Below, piece by piece: positions 1 through 8,556 of a DNA stretch of 64,000 nucleotides; position 1 is the stretch's first letter; every line of letters begins with the position of its first letter. The stretch is from JAGVGT01 sp963807225 (lineage in GTDB: Bacteria > Desulfobacterota > Desulfobulbia > Desulfobulbales > JAGXFP01): NCBI GenBank assembly GCA_963807225.1, contig CAWEAD010000006.1, positions 62,001-126,000 on the forward strand, read 5' to 3'. The notes below the pieces were generated by a model. That model saw nothing but the letters and a program-made list of their open reading frames with translations, was not told the origin of the DNA and made no database searches. The translations under genes and the position numbers were made by a program.

Positions 1-1
1 T

Positions 2-169
2 CACGGTTCCACCCGCTTCAGCCTCTCCACGTACAACACCGAGGAGGAGATCGATTATGTCCTGGAGCACCTGCCCGGGATCATCGCCAATCTCCGTGAG
101 ATGTCGCCCTTCTGGGCCGAGGCCATGAAAACCGAAGCCGGCTGCGGTTGCGGCTGTAAAAAGAACTGA
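2..169 (+). CDS. Cysteine desulfurase (NifS/IscS family), C-terminal end only
   Basis: Frame 2 is open from the window edge to the TGA at 167-169 and encodes the last 55 residues of a class V aminotransferase-fold cysteine desulfurase. The segment begins with HGSTRFSLSTYNTEEEID, matching the end-of-fold region of NifS/IscS, where small-domain residues shape the PLP site, and continues with a helix ending in PFWAEAM. The tail is a short CGCGC cluster before the stop, a common feature of anaerobe NifS proteins. The enzyme takes sulfur from cysteine for Fe-S cluster assembly, which suits the Fe-S-rich proteins encoded downstream. The start lies outside the window. The family call is good; the exact subtype (NifS or IscS) cannot be decided. 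Confidence 0.82.
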   Translation, partial: HGSTRFSLSTYNTEEEIDYVLEHLPGIIANLREMSPFWAEAMKTEAGCGCGCKKN

Positions 170-177
170 GCGCCAAG

Positions 178-1134
178 ATGAAAGTAATTCCCGCCTCCTT
201 TGAAATCCAGGACGAACTCGACCGTCAGCCTCTGGCCGTGCGGATCGAGGCCTGCGGTCGGATCTGCTACAAGAGCGAAGAAAAGATCAGCGGTGATTCG
301 GCCACGCCCTTTATCAAGACCATCCTCAAACACGGCCACAACTCGGTGGCCGAGATGGGGGTGATTACCCTGCGGCTTGAATTCGATCCGGAGTCACTGG
401 CCCACAAGTTCATGGCCCGGCAGCCCAAATTCCTGCAAATCGACCGGCCCGACAAGGGCCGGATGCTGATCACCGGCTCGGTCCGGGCCTACCGCGAACT
501 CTTTCGGGAATACCCCAGCGATAAGCTGATCAAGGCGATGGTCGGCTTCCTGGGTGAACGCTACCCTTTGTTCTTCGAGGATCTTACCCCCCCGCACGGC
601 TGGATGACCCAGACCGGAGTGGAGGTCGAGAAGCTCTCCCTGGCCAAGGTTGAAAAACTGCCGGCCGACCTGCAGGCCCGGCATCGTTACGTCGGGGTCA
701 AGTTCATCACCAATCGGGCCGTTACCCACGAGATCGTTCGGCACCGGCCCTGTTCCTTCCTGCAGGAGAGCCAGCGTTATTGCCGCTACAGCGAGGACAA
801 GTTCGCCAACCAGGTCACCTTTATCCGGCCCATGTTCTTCATCGAAGGCAGCGATGAGTACCGCCTCTGGGAAAAGGCCATGGTCGAAACCGAAAAAATC
901 TACCTGGAACTTCTGAAGACCAGCTCACCCCAGGCCGCCCGTACGGTATTGCCCAATTCCTGCAAGACCGAGATTATCGTCTATTGCAATCTCCTGGAGT
1001 GGCTGCATATCTTTCGCCTCCGCACCACCCAGGCCGCCGAACCCTCGATGCGCGAGGTGATGATCCCGTTGCTCAAGGAGATGGGACAGCGTTACCCGGC
1101 CCAGTTCGCCGAATTGAGCCGTTCTCTTTCATAA
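178..1134 (+). CDS. thyX: FAD-dependent thymidylate synthase ThyX
   Basis: Flavin-dependent thymidylate synthase, which makes dTMP from dUMP with methylene-THF and NAD(P)H in the cytoplasm. The ThyX signature RHRPCSFLQES (RHRx7S) is at about residues 188-198, followed by QRYCRY. The N-terminal half contains HGHNSVAEMGVITL, matching the ThyX substrate-binding region. At 318 residues it is longer than the usual 220-250; the extra length lies mainly between the N-terminal part and the RHR motif. The ATG is 8 nt after the stop of the upstream cysteine desulfurase, so the two are probably co-transcribed; the ribosome binding site is weak. It consumes methylene-THF, the product of the folate genes downstream, though that link may be coincidental. 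Confidence 0.93.
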   Translation: MKVIPASFEIQDELDRQPLAVRIEACGRICYKSEEKISGDSATPFIKTILKHGHNSVAEMGVITLRLEFDPESLAHKFMARQPKFLQIDRPDKGRMLITGSVRAYRELFREYPSDKLIKAMVGFLGERYPLFFEDLTPPHGWMTQTGVEVEKLSLAKVEKLPADLQARHRYVGVKFITNRAVTHEIVRHRPCSFLQESQRYCRYSEDKFANQVTFIRPMFFIEGSDEYRLWEKAMVETEKIYLELLKTSSPQAARTVLPNSCKTEIIVYCNLLEWLHIFRLRTTQAAEPSMREVMIPLLKEMGQRYPAQFAELSRSLS

Positions 1135-1558
1135 GCACCGCCCGGCAGCCCGGGCCGCTTGGGAACAACGCCCGCCACGACCACATAGCTTAAATCGTTC
1201 CCGGGCTCCGGCGTTCAAGCCCTGAGCCCCGGGAATGATCGGTGTGGTTCATTGTCGTCTGCAGTTGCTTTCATCAGAATCAAGGTCGAGAGCAGGGTAT
1301 TGACCTTCTGCCGCCGCACCGGGCTTTTAAACTTCTCAGGGATTCATACCTGTTGCTTTCCGTTTGATTATCCGGTAATTTTCCAAGGTTTTGTTTCATG
1401 AGGCGCTGATCCGTAGGCCAACCTGCGGCCGCTGACGATCATCCCTCTCCCCTTTATTCCGTCGCACTAAATACAGAAAACAACCGGCCGTTCCGGCGGT
1501 CCGGCAAGGATACCGATGTATTTGTTTTTAAATTATTAATTTAGAGAAGGAGGAGACA
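1135..1558. other. 424-bp intergenic leader of fhs with an inverted repeat
   Basis: No ORF is supported here. The main feature is an inverted repeat at 1194-1239: ATCGTTCCCGGG pairs with CCCGGGAATGAT (one G-T pair), with CTC/GAG continuing after a bulge and GGC/GCC inside. No U-run follows it on the plus strand, so it is not a classical terminator for thyX. A smaller CCGG-rich hairpin follows the thyX stop at 1141-1154. The last part is AT-rich and carries the strong ribosome binding site AGAAGGAGGAG before fhs. The fhs promoter is presumably in this stretch, but no convincing -35/-10 pair was found. Confidence 0.5.
1194..1239. repeat. Imperfect inverted repeat in the fhs leader
   Basis: Arms 1194-1205 and 1228-1239 are complementary over 12 positions with one G-T pair, with further CTC/GAG and GGC/GCC pairing inside. 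It could be a structured 5' leader element, a factor-dependent thyX terminator or an operator. No poly-U follows on either strand. Confidence 0.5.
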
Positions 1559-3322
1559 ATGGCTTTTAACGCAGTGGAAATGGCAGACTGGCAGATATCC
1601 GAGGCTGCTGAAAAAAACATGCCCACACCGGAGGAATGGCGAGACAAATTAGGCCTCGAGAAAGACGAAATTCTCCCCATGGGCAGGTTGGCCAAGCTCG
1701 ATTTTCTTAAAATCATGAATCGGCTCAAAGACAAGCCGGACGGCAAATATATCGAGGTCACCGCCATTACCCCGACCCCCCTTGGTGAAGGTAAAAGTAC
1801 CACTTCCTGCGGTCTGATGGAAGGTCTGGGCAAACGCGGCATGAATGTCGGCGGTGCCCTGCGTCAACCTTCCGGTGGCCCGACCATGAACGTCAAGGGT
1901 ACCGCGGCAGGCGGCGGCAACTCCCTGCTGATCCCGATGACCGAATTTTCCCTCGGGTTAACCGGTGATATCAACGACATCATGAACGCTCATAACCTGG
2001 GTATGGTCGCCATGACCGCCCGGATGCAGCATGAGCGGAACTACAACGATGAGCAGCTGGCCAGATTGACCGGCATGCGGCGGCTTGACATCGACCCCAC
2101 CCGGGTGGAATTCGGCTGGATCATCGATTTCTGTGCCCAGGCCCTCAGGAACATCGTCATCGGCCTCGGCGGCCGCACCGACGGTTTCACCATGCAGTCC
2201 AAGTTCGGGATTGCCGTGGGCTCCGAACTGATGGCCATTCTCGCCATCGCGACTGACCTGGCCGACCTGAAGGAGCGGATCAACAATATTACCGTGGCCT
2301 TTGACAAGAGCGGCAAGCCGGTAACCTGTCGCGACCTGGAAGTCGGCAACGCCATGGCCGCCTTCATGCGCAATACCATCAACCCGACCCTGATGTGTAC
2401 CGCCGAGTACAACCCTTGCCTGGTACACGCAGGACCTTTCGCCAATATCGCGGTCGGTCAGTCTTCCATCATTGCCGACCGGGTTGCCCTGAAACTCTTT
2501 GATTACAACATCACCGAGTCCGGCTTTGCCGCCGATATCGGTTTCGAGAAATTCTGGAACGTGAAATGCCGCTACTCCGGCCTCAAGCCGCACGTTTCCG
2601 TACTCACCGCCACCATCCGTGCCCTGAAGATGCACGGCGGCGGACCGAAGGTTGTGGCTGGTAAACCTCTGGATGATGCCTACACCAAAGAGAATGTCGG
2701 CCTGGTCGAGAAAGGTTGCGAGAACATGGTCCACCTGATCAACGTAATCCGCAAAGCCGGCATCAACCCGGTGGTCTGCATCAACCGCTTCTATAGCGAT
2801 ACTGACGAAGAGTGCAAGGTCGTCCGCAGGATCGCCGAGGCTGCCGGTGCCCGTTGTGCCGAGTCCAAACATTGGGAATTAGGCGGCGAAGGCGCTTTGG
2901 AATTCGCCGATACGGTTATCGAAGCCTGTAACGAAGAGAATGATTTCAAATTCCTCTATCCGCTGGAGATGAAACTCCGTGACCGGGTTGAAATGATCAC
3001 CAAGGAAGTATATGGCGGTGATGGGGTTGATTGGTCGCCCGAGGCTAATGCCAAGGCTGAGATGCTGGAGAAAGATCCCCAGTACGCAGATTACGCCACC
3101 ATGATGGTCAAGAGCCACCTGAGCCTGAGTCACGACCCGACTCTCAAAGGTGTGCCCAAGGGATGGCGGCTGCCGGTACGGGACATCTTGATCTATTCCG
3201 GCGCCAAGTTCCTCTGCCCCTGCGCGGGGACGATCAGCTTGATGCCTGGCACCAGCTCAAATCCGGCCTTCCGTCGTATTGACGTTGATCCGGAAACCGG
3301 CAAGGTATCAGGACTGTTCTAA
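1559..3322 (+). CDS. fhs: Formate--tetrahydrofolate ligase
   Basis: Formyl-THF synthetase, which joins formate, THF and ATP into 10-formyl-THF, the entry step of the methyl branch of the Wood-Ljungdahl pathway. The ATP-binding loop TPTPLGEGKST is at about residues 71-81 and is followed by LRQPSGGPTMNVKGTAAGGG, diagnostic of the family. The length of 587 residues is within the normal range, with no interruption. The start ATG at 1559 has an excellent ribosome binding site (AGAAGGAGGAG, spacing about 5). The gene stands alone after a long leader and ends in a rho-independent terminator at 3353-3388. With folD, metF and the CODH/ACS genes downstream it completes most of the methyl branch here. 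Confidence 0.97.
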   Translation: MAFNAVEMADWQISEAAEKNMPTPEEWRDKLGLEKDEILPMGRLAKLDFLKIMNRLKDKPDGKYIEVTAITPTPLGEGKSTTSCGLMEGLGKRGMNVGGALRQPSGGPTMNVKGTAAGGGNSLLIPMTEFSLGLTGDINDIMNAHNLGMVAMTARMQHERNYNDEQLARLTGMRRLDIDPTRVEFGWIIDFCAQALRNIVIGLGGRTDGFTMQSKFGIAVGSELMAILAIATDLADLKERINNITVAFDKSGKPVTCRDLEVGNAMAAFMRNTINPTLMCTAEYNPCLVHAGPFANIAVGQSSIIADRVALKLFDYNITESGFAADIGFEKFWNVKCRYSGLKPHVSVLTATIRALKMHGGGPKVVAGKPLDDAYTKENVGLVEKGCENMVHLINVIRKAGINPVVCINRFYSDTDEECKVVRRIAEAAGARCAESKHWELGGEGALEFADTVIEACNEENDFKFLYPLEMKLRDRVEMITKEVYGGDGVDWSPEANAKAEMLEKDPQYADYATMMVKSHLSLSHDPTLKGVPKGWRLPVRDILIYSGAKFLCPCAGTISLMPGTSSNPAFRRIDVDPETGKVSGLF

Positions 3323-3352
3323 GCGAAGCAGGGAATTTTTCTCAGTTTTTTC

Positions 3353-3388
3353 AGCGGTCGGTGGCGGAAGTCACCGGCCGCTTTTTTG
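3353..3388 (+). terminator. Rho-independent terminator of fhs
   Basis: AGCGGTCGGTG pairs with CACCGGCCGCT around a short loop and is followed by a run of T, 31 nt after the fhs stop. It separates fhs transcriptionally from folD. Confidence 0.88.
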
Positions 3389-3506
3389 TTTAAGTCAGGC
3401 ATGGAGACAAAAGGCACTTAGCAAACCATCGCCCATTCAGGATTTTAAATCCTTAGTGATTTCTGCCTCTTAGCCTGCGACCTATGGTCAACCCGATCTC
3501 GAATAA

Positions 3507-3852
3507 TACAAAGACGGTGACTATATCATCCGCCCGGGCGATCTGGACACCGATTTCTTCAAGCCGGTCACCAGCGCCCTGTCGGTGGTCCGAGATGACA
3601 AAAAATAGCCGAAATCGTTCAGCCCGAGGAATATTTCGGCGAGATGTCAGCCATCACCGGCGAACCGCGTTCGGCCAATAAAATTTCCAAGGGCCGCTCC
3701 ATGGTTAAGCGTTTCTCCGGTGGCAAGAGCATGGAATTGATCGAAAAACATCCGGACGTCAGCAAGCATCTATGCAAAACCGTTTCCTCCGGCATTCGCA
3801 GGCCAACTAGATGATCTTCAAACTGGCCAACAGCCGCAACAAGTCGGGTTGA
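3507..3852 (+). pseudogene. Decayed cyclic-nucleotide-binding (CRP-like) domain
   Basis: Reading from 3507 gives YKDGDYIIRPGDLDTDFFK, then ALSVVRDDKK, then a stop. In the next frame it continues IAEIVQPEEYFGEMSAITGE, then RSMVKRF, then MELIEKHPDVSKHLCKTVSS. In a third frame MIFKLANSRNKSG runs to the TGA at 3850-3852. Together these match a cNMP-binding beta-roll: G-E-x-I/F-x-x-x-G and FGEMSAITG are family motifs. The first break is one A too few in an A-run at 3600-3605 and the second is near 3812. No intact N-terminus is visible, so the region looks like a 5'-truncated, frameshifted relic rather than a working regulator. It is the only regulator-like sequence inside the carbon-fixation cluster. 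Confidence 0.7.
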
Positions 3853-4185
3853 TCGTTTCGGTTCGCCGGGGGATCGATAGCCGCCAGACCCTTGTCAGCT
3901 TGACTGGCTGCCACTTTGTACTACCAATTATTGCTTGAAATTAAATTTTCAATTCAGTAAGTTGCTAAGTTCTGGCCGTTGATGAATGCTCGTTCATTTC
4001 AGTCGGGACAAAAATCCCTTGTCCTGGCGGCGGTCGCTCAGCTGGATTCTCCCCCTTTATACAGGGATTCCGGTCATGACGATCAAGACCAAAACTCGAA
4101 CGGGCGCCAACCGGAGCTAGCAGGACCATGATCGAAAAAAAATTATTCATTTTATATAAAATTAAGCTGTTTAAAGGAGCTAAAC
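3853..4185. other. AT-rich intergenic region upstream of folD
   Basis: No ORF is supported. The region includes a small AT-rich inverted repeat, TTGAAATTAAATTTTCAA at about 3934-3951, and an A/T-rich block TTATATAAAATT near 4151-4162 that could supply a -10 element. The folD ribosome binding site AAAGGAGC directly precedes its ATG. Any promoter call here is tentative. Confidence 0.4.
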
Positions 4186-5073
4186 ATGAGTGCAAAAATC
4201 ATCAGCGGCGTCGAGATCGCCAAGGCGATTCGTGACGAACTGAAAGAAGAGGTTGCTCAACTCAAAGCGAAACACAATGTGGTTCCCGGCCTGGTCACCA
4301 TCCTGGTCGGCGAAAATCCTGCCTCGGTTTCATACGTTACCGCCAAAAGCAGAACCGCCAAGGAACTCGGGATCTATTCGGAGCAGGTCGATCTACCGGC
4401 CGACACCAGCGAAGCGGATTTGCTCACCCTGATCGACAAGTACAACAAAGACGAAAAGATCAACGGGATTTTGGTCCAGTTGCCTCTGCCCAAGCATATC
4501 AATGAAGGCAAGGTGCTCTACGCCATTGATCCCGCCAAAGACGTCGACGGCTTTCATCCCGTTAACGTCGGCAAGATGGTCCTGGGCGAAAAATGCTTTC
4601 TGCCCTGCACCCCGCACGGCATCCTGGAAATGCTGCAGCGCAGCGGCATCGAGACCAGCGGCAAAGAGGTCGTCGTACTCGGCCGCAGTAACATCGTCGG
4701 CAAGCCCATCGCCAATCTGATGCTGCAGAAGAGGGCGGCCGGTAACGCCACCGTCACCCTCTGCCATACCCGGACCAAGGACACCGATTTCCATACCAGA
4801 AGGGCCGACATCATCATCGCCGCCGTCGGTGTACCCAATCTGATCAAGGCTGACCAGGTCAAGGAAGGGGTGGTAATTATCGACGTCGGCGTCAACCGGA
4901 TCGGCAAGTCCGAATCCGGTAAGGCAATCCTGGCCGGTGACGTGGACTTCAATTCCGTCAAGGAGAAGGCCTCCTTCATCACCCCGGTTCCGGGCGGAGT
5001 GGGTCCGATGACCATCACCATGCTGATGAAGAATACCGTACAGTCCGCCAGTCAGGCCGCCGGCCTGGAGTAA
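4186..5073 (+). CDS. folD: Bifunctional methylene-THF dehydrogenase / methenyl-THF cyclohydrolase FolD
   Basis: FolD catalyses the two middle steps of the methyl branch, 10-formyl-THF to methenyl-THF to methylene-THF, using NAD(P). Family motifs are intact: SYVTAKSRTAKELGI with the catalytic Tyr and Lys near residues 52-56, the substrate motif DGFHPVNVGKM, the nucleotide-binding VLGRSNIVGKPIANLML, and the C-terminal TPVPGGVGPMTITMLM. The length of 295 residues is normal. The start at 4186 has a good ribosome binding site (AAAGGAGC). It lies between fhs and cooS in the expected pathway order but is separated from both by intergenic DNA, so it may be its own unit. Confidence 0.97.
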   Translation: MSAKIISGVEIAKAIRDELKEEVAQLKAKHNVVPGLVTILVGENPASVSYVTAKSRTAKELGIYSEQVDLPADTSEADLLTLIDKYNKDEKINGILVQLPLPKHINEGKVLYAIDPAKDVDGFHPVNVGKMVLGEKCFLPCTPHGILEMLQRSGIETSGKEVVVLGRSNIVGKPIANLMLQKRAAGNATVTLCHTRTKDTDFHTRRADIIIAAVGVPNLIKADQVKEGVVIIDVGVNRIGKSESGKAILAGDVDFNSVKEKASFITPVPGGVGPMTITMLMKNTVQSASQAAGLE

Positions 5074-5162
5074 TCGCGGCACTGCGCCGGAACCCGAGGG
5101 CGAATAAACCCGACCCTTGGACTGTTTCCCTCTTACTACTTATAGTTAAGGGTGCTGACGAG

Positions 5163-5181
5163 ATGCCGTTCCCGACGGCAT
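5163..5181. repeat. Small perfect hairpin upstream of cooS
   Basis: ATGCCGT and ACGGCAT form a 7-bp stem with a 5-nt loop, 62 nt before the cooS start. No U-run follows. It may be a leader hairpin; function unknown. Confidence 0.4.
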
Positions 5182-5242
5182 TCGTTGCTGTTATATTTGT
5201 CAATAACCAGCGCGCAACGACAATAATTATCGAGGTTTCAAG

Positions 5243-7246
5243 ATGGCTGTCAAAAGAAATGGTTGTGAAGGCTGCACGGATATCACCTGTGTATCGACCA
5301 AGGAAGTACTGGCCCAGGATATCGCCAAAGACGTCAAGACCGCCTACGATCGTGTCAAATCCCGCGGCATGTCGGCCTGTCTCTTCGGCTCCAGCGGCAC
5401 CTGCTGCCGGAACTGCAACATGGGTCCCTGTCAGATCATCGACGGTGTCGAGGAGATGATCGGTATCTGCGGCGCCACCGCCGATACCGTGGCGGCCCGC
5501 AACTTCGCCCGCACCGTTGCCGCCGGTTCCGCCGCCCATACCGACCATGCCCGGGAGATGGTCAAAGGCTTCCTGGAAACCGCCCGCGGCAAAGGCCCGC
5601 ACCAGATCAAGGACGTCGATAAACTTAAATCCCTGGCCCGGATCTTCAATATTGAGACCGAGGGCAGGGAAGTCCAGGAGATCGCCGTCGAGTTGGGCGA
5701 GAAGGCCCTGGCCGAGTTCGGTAAGCAGGACGACGAACCGCTTTCCATGCTGAAACGGGCCCCGGAAAAAAGACAGGCGATCTGGAAGAAGCTGGGAATC
5801 GCTCCCCGCGGCGTCGACCGTGAGGTGGTGGAGATGATGCACCGGACCCATATGGGCGTCGACCAGGAATACCAGAACATCATGCTCCAGGCCTCGCGCT
5901 GTGCACTATCGGACGGCTGGGGCTCTTCCATGCTTTCCACCGAACTGACCGACATCATGTTCGGCACCCCGGTGCCGCGCCGGGCCACCGTCGACCTGGG
6001 CGTCCTGAAACCGGACCAGGTCAATATCACCGTCCATGGCCATGAGCCGCTGCTGGCCGAATCACTCTGTATCGCCGCCCAGGATCCGGAGATGCTGGAA
6101 CTGGCCAAGAAGCAGGGCGCCAAGGGCATCAATCTGGCCGGGGTCTGCTGCACCGGCAACGAAATTCTGATGCGCCGGGGCATCCCGGTGGCGGCCGGCT
6201 TCATCCAGCAGGAAATGGTCCTGGCCACCGGCGCCGTCGAGGCCATGGTGGTCGATGTCCAGTGCGTCATGCAGTCGGTGGCCGAGGTGGCCAAGAACTT
6301 CCACACCGATATCATCACCACCAACTACCGGGCCAAGATGCCCGGCGGCGTACATCTCCAGTTCGACGAGCACGATCCCCTGAACAGCGCCAAAACCATC
6401 CTGACTCAGGCCATCAAGAACTACAAGAAGCGCGGCAAATGCTTCATCCCCATGCAGTCCAAACTCGATGTGGTGGTCGGTTTTTCCCATGAGACCATCA
6501 ACTACATGCTGGGCGGCCGTTTCCGCGGCAGCTACCGGCCGCTGAACGACAACATCATCAACGGCCGGATCCGCGGGATCGGGGCGATTGTCGGCTGCGA
6601 CAACTTCAAGCTCACCGACGAAAGCCACGAGATCATCGCCCGCGAACTGATCAAGAACGACGTCCTGGTGCTGGCCACCGGCTGTGCCGCTACCGCCCTG
6701 GGCAGGGCCGGTCTGGTCTGTCCGGAGGCCGCCAAACTGGCCGGACCCGGCCTGGCCGAGGTCTGCGAGACCGTTGGTATGCCGCCGGTTCTGCACATGG
6801 GTTCCTGCGTCGATAACTCCCGGATCCTGATCGCCGCCAGCGCCATGGTCCGCGAGGGCGGGCTGGGCGACGACATCAGTGACCTGCCGGCGGTGGGTAC
6901 CGCTCCTCTATGGATGAGCGAAAAAGCGGTGGCCATCGGCCAGTACTTCGTGGCCAGCGGCGCCCAGGTTGTTTTTCAGTCGTTGCCGACCACCGGCGCC
7001 AAGGCCTTTCACAAATATCTCCTGGAAGGGCTGATGAAACCGCTGGGCGCCAAATGGAATGTGGCCGAGGATCCCCATGAGATCGCCAAAATCATGATCG
7101 CCCGGATCGACGAAAAACGTGCGGCCCTGGGTATCGACAAGCAGCGCGAGAGGGTCCTCTTCGACATGGCCATGCGCCGCGACCTGGCCTCGGGTGAGAG
7201 TCCGGTCGGGGCCGGTTGCCTTGGCCCCGCGTCAACGGCACCGTAA
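5243..7246 (+). CDS. cooS: Carbon monoxide dehydrogenase catalytic subunit (AcsA/CooS)
   Basis: Ni-Fe-S carbon monoxide dehydrogenase, which interconverts CO2 and CO; within CODH/ACS the CO passes to acetyl-CoA synthase. The N-terminus carries the Fe-S ligands for the B and D clusters (GCEGCTDITC and GTCCRNCNMGPC, then GICGAT). The C-cluster region shows NITVHGHEPLL with the conserved His, GVCCTGNE, and the later cysteines in VGCDN, ATGCAATALG and HMGSCVDNSR. The length of 667 residues is close to AcsA proteins of acetogens. Its position directly before metF, acsD, acsB and acsC supports AcsA rather than a stand-alone CooS. No CooC-type Ni-insertion ATPase is present in the window. Confidence 0.96.
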   Translation: MAVKRNGCEGCTDITCVSTKEVLAQDIAKDVKTAYDRVKSRGMSACLFGSSGTCCRNCNMGPCQIIDGVEEMIGICGATADTVAARNFARTVAAGSAAHTDHAREMVKGFLETARGKGPHQIKDVDKLKSLARIFNIETEGREVQEIAVELGEKALAEFGKQDDEPLSMLKRAPEKRQAIWKKLGIAPRGVDREVVEMMHRTHMGVDQEYQNIMLQASRCALSDGWGSSMLSTELTDIMFGTPVPRRATVDLGVLKPDQVNITVHGHEPLLAESLCIAAQDPEMLELAKKQGAKGINLAGVCCTGNEILMRRGIPVAAGFIQQEMVLATGAVEAMVVDVQCVMQSVAEVAKNFHTDIITTNYRAKMPGGVHLQFDEHDPLNSAKTILTQAIKNYKKRGKCFIPMQSKLDVVVGFSHETINYMLGGRFRGSYRPLNDNIINGRIRGIGAIVGCDNFKLTDESHEIIARELIKNDVLVLATGCAATALGRAGLVCPEAAKLAGPGLAEVCETVGMPPVLHMGSCVDNSRILIAASAMVREGGLGDDISDLPAVGTAPLWMSEKAVAIGQYFVASGAQVVFQSLPTTGAKAFHKYLLEGLMKPLGAKWNVAEDPHEIAKIMIARIDEKRAALGIDKQRERVLFDMAMRRDLASGESPVGAGCLGPASTAP

Positions 7247-7248
7247 CT

Positions 7249-7322
7249 TTCCACTGAGGACACGGAGAACGCAGAGATCTTTTATAATCTATCCTCTGCG
7301 GTCTCTGGGCTCTTTGCGGTGA
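7249..7322. repeat. Degenerate inverted-repeat element of the CACGGAGAACGCAGAG type
   Basis: Directly after the cooS stop, CACTGAGGACACGGAGAAC plus GCAGAG is mirrored about 20 bp later by CTCTGCGG.CTCTG..CTCTTTGCGGTGA, giving an imperfect palindrome with an AT-rich centre (CTTTTATAATCTATC). Its composition resembles a repeat family dispersed in many bacterial genomes around ...GAGAACACAGAG.... The recognition is from memory of that pattern, not from a search. It would form a stem-loop in the cooS-metF transcript and could act as a 3' stabiliser or partial attenuator. Confidence 0.55.
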
Positions 7323-7380
7323 AAAGAAATCATTCAGTAGAAAACATTTTATTCAATTTCAAATAAGGGACAGGGAATAG

Positions 7381-8556
7381 ATGAAATCGGGCAGCCGTTT
7401 AGAACGGATTCTCACTTCCGGCCAGTTTGCGGTGACCGGAGAGCTGGGTCCTCCCAAAAACAGCGATCCAGAGGTGGTCCGCCAGAAGGCCCGACTCCTG
7501 AAGGGCAGCGTCGATGCGGTCAATATCACCGACTGTCAGACCGCCATCGTCAGGATGTCCAGTATCGGCGCAGGCCTGATCGCTTTAGACGAAGGGTATC
7601 GAACCGGTAATCCAGATGACCTGTCGAGACCGCAACCGGATCGGCATGCAGAGCGATATCCTCGGGGCTGCCGCCCTGGGGCTGAAGAACCTGCTCTGTC
7701 TTACCGGCGACCATCAGAAGTTCGGTAACCATCGCCGGGGCCAAGGGTGTCTTCGACATGGACTCCATTCAGCTCCTGGGCATGGCGCGCGACCTGCGGG
7801 ACGCCAAGAAGTTCCAGTGCGGCGAAGAGATCAAGAGCATGGAGCCGCGCTTCTTTCTGGGCGCCGCCGCTAATCCCTTTGCCGGACCCGACGTCAAGAG
7901 CCGGGCAGCCAGACTGGGCAAGAAGGTTGCCAATGGCGCCGATTTCGTCCAGACCCAGATTATTTACAATATCGAGAAATTCACCAGATTCATGGAGATG
8001 GTCCGGGATCTGGGCCTGGACGAGAAGGTACACATCCTGGCCGGTGTCACTCCGCCACGTTCTCTGGGCATGGCCCGGTACATGAAGAGTTCGGTGCCCG
8101 GCATGGACGTTACCGACGAGGTCATCGACCGTCTGAAAGGTGCCAAGAACAAGGAAGAAGAGGGAATAGACATTTGCGTCGACATCATCAATCAGGTCCG
8201 TGAGATCAAAGGGCGTGTCCGGCGTCCATATCATGGCCATCGAATGGGAAAGCGCCGTGCCGGAAATCGTCAAGCGGGCCAAGCTTGCCGAACGGCCGCA
8301 GTTCGACGACGATAAGGCTGCTCCGGCGAAAACCGCCGACAAGGTCGTAAAAGAAGAAATTGTAATCAGGGAGAGCGCGCCCGGCGCCGATACCACCGAG
8401 ATCATGGCGGCGGCTAAGAGGGAAGCGGAAGAGATCGTCGCCAAGGCCCGGGAGGAAGCCGCCCGGCTTCAAACTCAGGCCAAGACGACCGGTTCCGCAG
8501 GGGTGACTGCTGCCGTTCACGAAAGTATTGAAATTGACGACGCGGGAGAACATGAG
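7381..8556 (+). CDS. metF: Methylenetetrahydrofolate reductase MetF, frame interrupted by three single-base insertions
   Basis: MetF reduces methylene-THF to methyl-THF, the last step of the methyl branch. The protein is readable only across frames: ILTSGQFAVTGELGPPKNSD, then VNITDCQTAIVRMSS; after 7593 MTCRDRNRIGMQSDILGAA; after about 7733 GAKGVFDMDSIQLLGMARDL; after about 8212 GVSGVHIMAIEWESAVPEIV. Each junction is repaired by removing one base: an extra G in GAAGGGT, an extra C in CATCGCC, an extra G in AAAGGGC. Corrected, the MetF domain is about 300 residues. The frame then continues with no stop through an acidic, Ala/Glu-rich helical linker into AcsD. Whether the insertions are sequencing errors or real decay cannot be told from the sequence. 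The call as MetF is firm. Confidence 0.88.
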
